Source of the DNA: Candidatus Omnitrophota bacterium
GTDB lineage: Bacteria; Omnitrophota; Gorgyraeia; Pluralincolimonadales; Pluralincolimonadaceae
Length of the DNA: 53,107 nt
Direction of reading: 5' to 3'
Assembly (NCBI GenBank): GCA_003141835.1
Contig: PLNR01000005.1
Coordinates: 1 to 53,107 of the forward strand
The position numbers and the translations under genes were made by a program. Below, piece after piece: positions 48,500 to 53,107 of this stretch (positions are counted from its first letter, which is position 1; each line of letters starts with the position of its first letter). A model generated the notes under the pieces. The model did no database searches and had not been told where the DNA came from. It saw nothing but the letters and a program-made list of their open reading frames with translations.

Positions 48500-49282
48500 C
48501 TATGACCCCGCAGTCAGCTTCACGAATACCTCGCCAAGCGTAGCGGTCGGACCGCCCACTTGCTTGCGTAATTCTTCCAATGTCCCGAATGCGCGGAGCC
48601 TTCCTTTATCCAGGACCATGAACAGGTCGCAGAAATCCAGGGCTTCGTCCATATGGTGGGTGGCAATTATTGCGGTTTTATTCCGCGCCTTCACTAAAGT
48701 TTCTTTGATGAATCCCCTTAAGCTCAAAGCGGCGGCGTAATCGAGGCTTTTTGTCGGCTCATCCAGTAACAGGAGTTCCGGGTCGTGAAGCAGCCCCCTC
48801 ATCAACGCAAAACGCCTCTTCATGCCCGTCGAGTAGGAATCGAACCTTTTACCCGCGTAATCGACCGCAAATAATTCCGACAGCTCGCCTATCCTGGCCC
48901 CGGCGGTTTTCCTGTCGAGCCCGTAGAGGGCGGCAAAGAATTCCAGGTTTTGCCTGCCCGTGAGGCGCCAATAGAAACTCCTTTCTTCCTCGGCCACCAA
49001 TCCGATGGACATCTTTATCTTCTCTTCAAGGCCGGAGCCGTTTAATAAGACAGAGCCCCTGTCAGGCAAAAGGAGCGTAGCGATTATCTTTAAAAGGGTG
49101 GTCTTGCCCGCCCCGTTCGGCCCCAGCACGGCAAGTATCTTCCCCCTCTCGAGGCGGAAGGAAACATCATCGAGCGCCCTGACCGGTATCCCGCGCCCGA
49201 GATCGAATTTGATCAATTTTCCGAAAGAGAGGGGAGGGGTAAAATCCTTGGTTAGCCCGTCTACTTCTAATATAGGTCTCAT
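48500..49282 (-). CDS. ABC exporter ATPase
   Basis: This 260-residue ATPase has Walker A GPNGAGKT (residues 54-61), the signature YSTGMKRRFALMRGLL, Walker B LLLLDEPTKSLD, and a switch His in IATHHMDEAL. It drives the ABC-2 permease encoded 1 bp downstream. The signature reads STGMKRR, a variant of LSGGQ common in ABC-2 exporters of the drug/glycan type. A minus-strand sigma-70 promoter lies just upstream. Confidence 0.93.
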   Translation of the reverse strand: MRPILEVDGLTKDFTPPLSFGKLIKFDLGRGIPVRALDDVSFRLERGKILAVLGPNGAGKTTLLKIIATLLLPDRGSVLLNGSGLEEKIKMSIGLVAEEERSFYWRLTGRQNLEFFAALYGLDRKTAGARIGELSELFAVDYAGKRFDSYSTGMKRRFALMRGLLHDPELLLLDEPTKSLDYAAALSLRGFIKETLVKARNKTAIIATHHMDEALDFCDLFMVLDKGRLRAFGTLEELRKQVGGPTATLGEVFVKLTAGS

Positions 49283-49311
49283 CTGGTTAGGTTTTATTTC
49301 GCCTTTGACTA

Positions 49312-49340
49312 ACTATACCACCGCAAAAAGTAATTGGCAA
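49312..49340 (-). promoter_or_regulatory. Sigma-70 promoter for the ABC exporter
   Basis: On the minus strand TTGCCA (49335-49340) and TATAGT (49312-49317) are separated by 17 bp, about 30 bp before the start codon of the ATPase. Confidence 0.6.
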
Positions 49341-49366
49341 CCAGTTTATTCGTAATAAGAAAACCA

Positions 49367-49395
49367 TTGAAAGAAAGGCGGGATGCTGTTATAAT
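49367..49395 (+). promoter_or_regulatory. Sigma-70 promoter for the polysaccharide export gene
   Basis: TTGAAA (49367-49372) and TATAAT (49390-49395) are separated by 17 bp. The transcript would start near 49402, only about four bases before the ATG at 49406, so the mRNA is leaderless or nearly so. Confidence 0.7.
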
Positions 49396-49405
49396 AGCCG
49401 CTGAG

Positions 49406-50176
49406 ATGAAAGATAAAAATCAGTTTATCGCAGTAAGCCTTATCCTTTGCCTCCTAGCTTTTTTGCCCGCCCCTGTCTTTTCCGAAGAGAAACAGCCCGA
49501 AACCGGTAATAGAGGTTATCTTGCGGGAGGCCCTAAAGCAGCGGCTCCGGCCCCGGCCGTAGTAGAAGAGGAATACTGGACGAGGCCCCTGGAATATCAC
49601 ATAGGTAATGGCGATGTTATCGAAATTTCAGTGTGGGACATTGCCGCACTTTCCAAGGATATAACGGTCCGGCCGGACGGGAAAATTTCATATCCGTTGA
49701 TAGGCGAGGTCGACGTCTACGGATTAAGCATGAACCAGTTGAACGACGAGTTGACGAAAAGATTTTCCGTTTACGTCAGGCATCCGCAAGTTACGGTCAT
49801 CCTCAAGAAATTCGAAGGCAAGAGCGTATTTGTATTAGGTGAAGTCAAGAGCCCGGGTGTTTATAAGTATGGCGGACAAATACGGCTTATAGAGGCCATC
49901 AGCGTGGCGGGCGGGTTCACTCTTGATGCGGTCCCGAGAAGCGTATTGGTGATAAGGGGGGATATTACGAAGGATAAAAAACCCCAACTTATAAAGATCG
50001 ATGTGGCGAATATCTATACAAAAGCATATTTACGTAACAATATTTTATTGCAGCCGAATGACATCGTTTTCGTCTCCCGCTCGATCATAGCAAACGCGAC
50101 AGATTTCTTCACGAAGATAAATCAACCGTTGACCACGTATATTTTGACTAAACAAATCGTCAACCCGGGCTGGTAG
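49406..50176 (+). CDS. Polysaccharide export protein (Wza-type, SLBB)
   Basis: This 256-residue protein has a signal peptide (FIAVSLILCLLAFLPAPVFS). The Poly_export domain follows (YHIGNGDVIEISVWDI, VRPDGKISYPLIGEVDVYGLSM), then an SLBB domain (KSVFVLGEVKSPGVYKYGGQIRLIEAISVAGGF). Wza-type proteins form the outer-membrane channel for exopolysaccharide. No lipobox is seen. The promoter at 49367-49395 excludes the upstream in-frame ATG at 49334. The Wzc-like gene at the end of the window is the expected partner. Confidence 0.9.
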   Translation: MKDKNQFIAVSLILCLLAFLPAPVFSEEKQPETGNRGYLAGGPKAAAPAPAVVEEEYWTRPLEYHIGNGDVIEISVWDIAALSKDITVRPDGKISYPLIGEVDVYGLSMNQLNDELTKRFSVYVRHPQVTVILKKFEGKSVFVLGEVKSPGVYKYGGQIRLIEAISVAGGFTLDAVPRSVLVIRGDITKDKKPQLIKIDVANIYTKAYLRNNILLQPNDIVFVSRSIIANATDFFTKINQPLTTYILTKQIVNPGW

Positions 50177-50177
50177 A

Positions 50178-51227
50178 ATGGTTTTAGATGAATTAGCAAA
50201 AAGGGCGCATGAGGAAGGACTCAGCGCCCTTTTGTATTACGGCATTAAAGATACAAGCCTTTTAGGCTTGTTACCGCCCGAATTTATTTCAGGATTGGCC
50301 CGCCATTATTACAATAACGCCTCTTTCAACCTGTTCGCCCAAAAGAAATTAGGCGAAGTTCTGGCCGCTTTTGAAACGGCCGGGATCGACGCTATAGTCT
50401 TAAAAGGCCTCTCGCTGATGGATACGGTATATCCAAATATAGCCGTACGCCCCATAACCGATATAGACCTTTTGATCAAAGAAAGCGATCTTCCGCGCGC
50501 GAAAAATAAGTTGAACGAATTAGGATACGCTTGCGAAGAATATTGCCGGGAGGATTTCTATAACGGCGAAATAGCCATCGACATCCATTCGAGCCTGTTA
50601 AATTCGGTCAGGGTGAAGAGCCGGCATAAAACCTGCGAGGTCGATAACGCCGAGTTATGGAGGGATTCCGGTTCCATGATTTTGGACGGGAGAAAGGCCA
50701 GGGTCCTCTCGCCCGAGGACCAGTTGATCTCGCTCTGCCTGCACTTGTTCTATCACCACGGCCTGAAAAGGCTGATCTGGTTCGTGGATATTTACGCGTT
50801 GTTAAATACGCATGAAAATGTATTTGATTGGGCCAGGTTCCTGGACAAATGCCGCAGGTTTAAGGTCAAAAGCCCAGTTTACTATTGTCTTTCGGCTGCC
50901 GAAATAAAACTCGGGACCCTTGTCCCGCGGGAAGTTTTGGAAAGGTTAAAACCGCCGGCCGAGAACATCTTGACGAGGAAGATCCTGGATCTGGCGATGC
51001 ATAAAGATATATCCGAGAAGGTAAGGTTCTATTTTATCCTGTTATCTTTGGAAAAGCTTAAGGATAAGCTTTTGTACTTATTCGAGATCATACTGCCGCG
51101 CCCAAGCGTTTTGAGGGCCGTTTACCTGCCCGGGTATTCGCTTCCGCGCCTTTACTTCTTTCACTTTAAAGCGATTTTCGTCGAATCTTCCAAAGCGGTA
51201 GGTTCGCTGCTTGACACCTCTCCATAG
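50178..51227 (+). CDS. Nucleotidyltransferase family protein (NTP_transf_5-like)
   Basis: This 349-residue protein has the nucleotidyltransferase core IVLKGLSLMDTVYPN and RPITDIDLLIKESDL (Asp-x-Asp metal site), followed by YNGEIAIDIHSSLLN. This is the PF14907 pattern, often found with PqqD- and HprK-like genes in exopolysaccharide loci. What it transfers is unknown. It starts 1 bp after the Wza stop, so they are coupled. A perfect promoter for the next gene begins inside its last codons. Confidence 0.75.
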   Translation: MVLDELAKRAHEEGLSALLYYGIKDTSLLGLLPPEFISGLARHYYNNASFNLFAQKKLGEVLAAFETAGIDAIVLKGLSLMDTVYPNIAVRPITDIDLLIKESDLPRAKNKLNELGYACEEYCREDFYNGEIAIDIHSSLLNSVRVKSRHKTCEVDNAELWRDSGSMILDGRKARVLSPEDQLISLCLHLFYHHGLKRLIWFVDIYALLNTHENVFDWARFLDKCRRFKVKSPVYYCLSAAEIKLGTLVPREVLERLKPPAENILTRKILDLAMHKDISEKVRFYFILLSLEKLKDKLLYLFEIILPRPSVLRAVYLPGYSLPRLYFFHFKAIFVESSKAVGSLLDTSP

Positions 51228-51239
51228 ATGTTATATAAT
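51211..51239 (+). promoter_or_regulatory. Perfect consensus sigma-70 promoter for the Wzc-like gene
   Basis: TTGACA (51211-51216) and TATAAT (51234-51239) are separated by 17 bp. The -35 lies in the last codons of the nucleotidyltransferase gene. AAGGAG at 51275-51280 precedes the ATG at 51286. Confidence 0.9.
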
Positions 51240-51285
51240 CAATGGCAAGTTTATGAAAATAAAAGAGTTCCGTCAAGGAGCATAA

Positions 51286-53107
51286 ATGCCGCAGTATGAA
51301 TTAAACCTGCGTGACTATTGGGTAATTTTACGAAAAAGAAAGACGGTAGTTTTTCTTACTTTTGGCGTCGTTTTGGCCTTGACCGCCGCTTATTCCCTCC
51401 TCGAAGAACCGATATATAAAGCCTCCGCGACCGTCAGCATAGCCGAAAAGAAAACCTTCGGGAAGATGTTATCCGAGGTATTCATCGTTTCCCCGGGCGA
51501 CCCGCTTCTCTCCCAGTCGAGGATCATAAAAAGCAGGCCGGTTGCAGAAGCGGTTGTCAGGGAATTGAATTTAGCCGGCGTCAACCCGACCGAAGAAGAG
51601 GTCCAGAAGATGACTTCGGTCGTGGGAGCGTCCATCTCGACGGAGATAGTGACTAATACGAACCTCATCCGCATCGACGTGGTTAACAGGGACCCGCGAA
51701 AAGCCGCCGCGATCGCCAACGTCGCCACCAGGGCATTTGTCGTCGAAAATTTAAAGGAAAAGAATAAGCAGGCCCGCTCTGTGCGCGAGTTTGTCGAGAA
51801 AAGGATGGAGGAAATCAAGGGGAAGTTAAGGGCGTCTGAAGTCGCGCTTATGGAATTCAGGAGGAAAGAATCGACGGCGGGAATTGCGGTCCCGCTCCAA
51901 AATAAACTGGTAGAGCTTGAAAGCAAAAGGGCCGAGCTGCTTTTGACGTATACCGAAGTCCACCCCGACGTCATAAAAATAAACGAACAGATCCAGGGAA
52001 TAAAGGAGCGGCTCGAGAGCATGTCGGGAACGGAACTCGAATTTGCGCGGCTGACCCGGGAATTCCAGATGAACGAAAAGGCGTACCAGGAATTGGAGGC
52101 CAGATACCATGAAGCGCAGTTCGCCGAAGCGGAGGAGGTTTCCGATGTCAATATAGTCGATCCCGCGAGCGTCCCGCCGCGTCCCGTGAAACCGGATCGC
52201 GTATTGAACCTGCTGATGGGGTTGATCGTGGGCCTGACTTTGAGTTTTGTCTCGGCTTTTGTCACGGAACATTTAGATACCTCGTTAGGGACGATAGAAG
52301 ATATCGAAAGCGTGATCAAACTGCCGGTCCTGGGAGTGATCCCCCACTTACCGATCAAGGATGAAGAGAAGAAGAGCTTCAGGGAGAGATTCTCGATAAT
52401 AAAGCAGGTCAAGGAGGAGGACCTGTTATTGCGGCTGAAACAACAGCTGGTCATAAATTATCCGAATAAATCCCCGATCATCGAGGCATACCGGATCTTG
52501 TATACGAGCATACAAATAGAAGTCTTCGGCGGAGAGCTTAACGGGAAGAGTTTGTTATTGACTAGCACGGGTCCCGGCGAAGGCAAATCGATAACGATCG
52601 CAAACTTAGGCCTCACGATGGCGCAGATGGGCAAAAGGGTCCTCCTGATCGACGCCGACCTAAGGCGTTCCATAATCCATAAGGTCTTCGGATTTAAGGA
52701 TAAAAAACCCGGCCTCGCCGATATACTGTTGGGCACTGCGACGGAAAATTCAATAAGGGGCTTGACGGATTTCCTTCTTGGGTTTGGTTGGGATGAGGCA
52801 TTAAAGATCCCCGGCATAGATAATTTAAATGTTTTAACCGCCGGTTCGACCGTCCAAAACCCGGCGGAACTCCTCGGTTCGCAAAATATGGTCAATTTCC
52901 TTAAGAAGATGAGGGAAAAATACGACGTCGTATTATTGGATTCCCCGCCGGTTTTGGCGGTTACCGACCCGTCCGTGCTTGCGCCGAATGTAAATGCGGT
53001 GATCTTACTTTATGAGGCCGGGAAGATATCCAGGAGCGCGCTCCATCGGGCAAAAATGCAATTGGAATCCGTAAAAGCGCCCGTCAAAGGAGTGGTCTTA
53101 AACGATA
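51286..53107 (+). CDS. Wzc-like chain-length/tyrosine autokinase, 3' end outside the window
   Basis: 607 codons are visible and no stop is reached. Residues 1-300 are a Wzz-type domain: a first helix (VVFLTFGVVLALTAAYSLL), a periplasmic coiled-coil part (about 160-285), and a second helix near VLNLLMGLIVGLTLSFVSAF after the PxxP stretch VPPRPVKPD. The cytoplasmic kinase has Walker A TGPGEGKS (about residue 428-435), Walker A' LLIDADLRR, and Walker B VVLLDSPPVL. The Tyr cluster is expected after the edge. It controls chain length and export of exopolysaccharide together with the Wza-type protein. Confidence 0.93.
   Translation, partial: MPQYELNLRDYWVILRKRKTVVFLTFGVVLALTAAYSLLEEPIYKASATVSIAEKKTFGKMLSEVFIVSPGDPLLSQSRIIKSRPVAEAVVRELNLAGVNPTEEEVQKMTSVVGASISTEIVTNTNLIRIDVVNRDPRKAAAIANVATRAFVVENLKEKNKQARSVREFVEKRMEEIKGKLRASEVALMEFRRKESTAGIAVPLQNKLVELESKRAELLLTYTEVHPDVIKINEQIQGIKERLESMSGTELEFARLTREFQMNEKAYQELEARYHEAQFAEAEEVSDVNIVDPASVPPRPVKPDRVLNLLMGLIVGLTLSFVSAFVTEHLDTSLGTIEDIESVIKLPVLGVIPHLPIKDEEKKSFRERFSIIKQVKEEDLLLRLKQQLVINYPNKSPIIEAYRILYTSIQIEVFGGELNGKSLLLTSTGPGEGKSITIANLGLTMAQMGKRVLLIDADLRRSIIHKVFGFKDKKPGLADILLGTATENSIRGLTDFLLGFGWDEALKIPGIDNLNVLTAGSTVQNPAELLGSQNMVNFLKKMREKYDVVLLDSPPVLAVTDPSVLAPNVNAVILLYEAGKISRSALHRAKMQLESVKAPVKGVVLND

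Noticed and set aside
51390-52454. A 354-codon frame on the minus strand inside the Wzc-like gene.
   Set aside because: It is Ser/Thr-rich with no family features, lies fully antisense to a clear Wzz-kinase gene, and is a codon-bias shadow. The same holds for long reverse frames in the permease (5034-5501), GH94 (24943-25935) and the giant protein (39868-40620).
1-53107. CRISPR arrays, rRNA, tRNA, phage genes or a replication origin.
   Set aside because: I saw no regular direct repeats of 24-40 bp, no recognisable tRNA or rRNA stretches, no phage structural genes and no DnaA-box cluster. A dedicated search was not possible by eye.

Overview
The window is 53 kb of bacterial chromosome that is gene-dense and mostly of moderate-to-high GC. 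Most genes sit in tightly packed operons with GGAGG-type ribosome binding sites, many ATGA overlaps, and several near-perfect sigma-70 promoters (TTGACA, 17 bp, TATAAT). The envelope is diderm: there are a beta-barrel protein, a Wza-type exporter, lipoproteins and a Wzc-like protein. The gene mix (paired type I glutamine synthetases, Amt/PII arrays, a GAF-ANTAR regulator, and a PqqD/HPr-kinase-like set inside an exopolysaccharide locus) would fit an uncultured PVC-related lineage such as Candidatus Omnitrophota. That placement is inference from gene content, not a database result.

Region 1 (1-2.5 kb) is a decayed, AT-rich mobile edge. It holds an IS3-family element with a programmed frameshift, a gene tail cut by that IS, a small secreted protein, two IS end-remnants in opposite orientation, and the last ~30 codons of an OmpR/PhoB-type response regulator.

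Region 2 (2.5-16.2 kb) is a nitrogen-assimilation block. It has a rubredoxin-like mini-protein, a predicted outer-membrane protein, an APC-family permease fused to a C-terminal PII domain, a stand-alone PII, a 58-residue HTH protein, two tandem amt-glnK pairs, one GSI-beta-like glutamine synthetase, then nadE, a GSI-alpha-like glutamine synthetase and a GAF-ANTAR RNA-binding regulator. Four promoters in this block share an array of heptamers (TTTAACA/TGTAATA) spaced exactly 11 bp and placed 8-9 bp before a TATACT/TACACT box. This is PHO-box-like architecture and implies one OmpR-family regulator for the block. None of the four PII domains has Tyr-51 and neither glutamine synthetase has the adenylylated Tyr, so control by uridylylation/adenylylation looks absent. 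Transcription, PII-ligand binding and perhaps ANTAR antitermination would take its place.

Region 3 (16.2-30.4 kb) is a glycan-use locus: a CBM-like lipoprotein, GH35, a PF10091/GH144-like secreted glucanase, a ROK regulator, a GH94 phosphorylase, two ABC solute-binding lipoproteins, two permeases (one with a large extracytoplasmic insertion), and a second CBM-like secreted protein. The likely route is extracellular cutting of a beta-glucan, uptake of oligosaccharides, and intracellular phosphorolysis. The ABC ATPase is not in the locus.

Region 4 (30.4-37.1 kb) has an ATP-grasp ligase/methyltransferase pair, small lipoprotein and Cys-rich genes, and a leftward operon of glycan/envelope genes: WbqC-like, LmbE-like deacetylase, WecA/MraY-like transferase, ExeA-like ATPase, and a degenerate HD-GYP protein.

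Region 5 (37.2-53.1 kb) starts with a 2554-residue surface protein carrying beta-repeats, calcium loops and a gingipain-type C25 protease. It continues with a compact module: HPr-kinase-like protein, PqqD, radical SAM/SPASM enzyme, an unannotated 52-residue Cys-containing peptide, and an S24/S26-type peptidase. Convergent to it is an ABC-2 exporter. The window ends with Wza, an NTP_transf_5-type protein and a Wzc-like protein that runs off the edge. The radical SAM module with its overlapped peptide gene, and the nitrogen block with its 11-bp operators and permease-PII fusion, are the two most interesting systems here.
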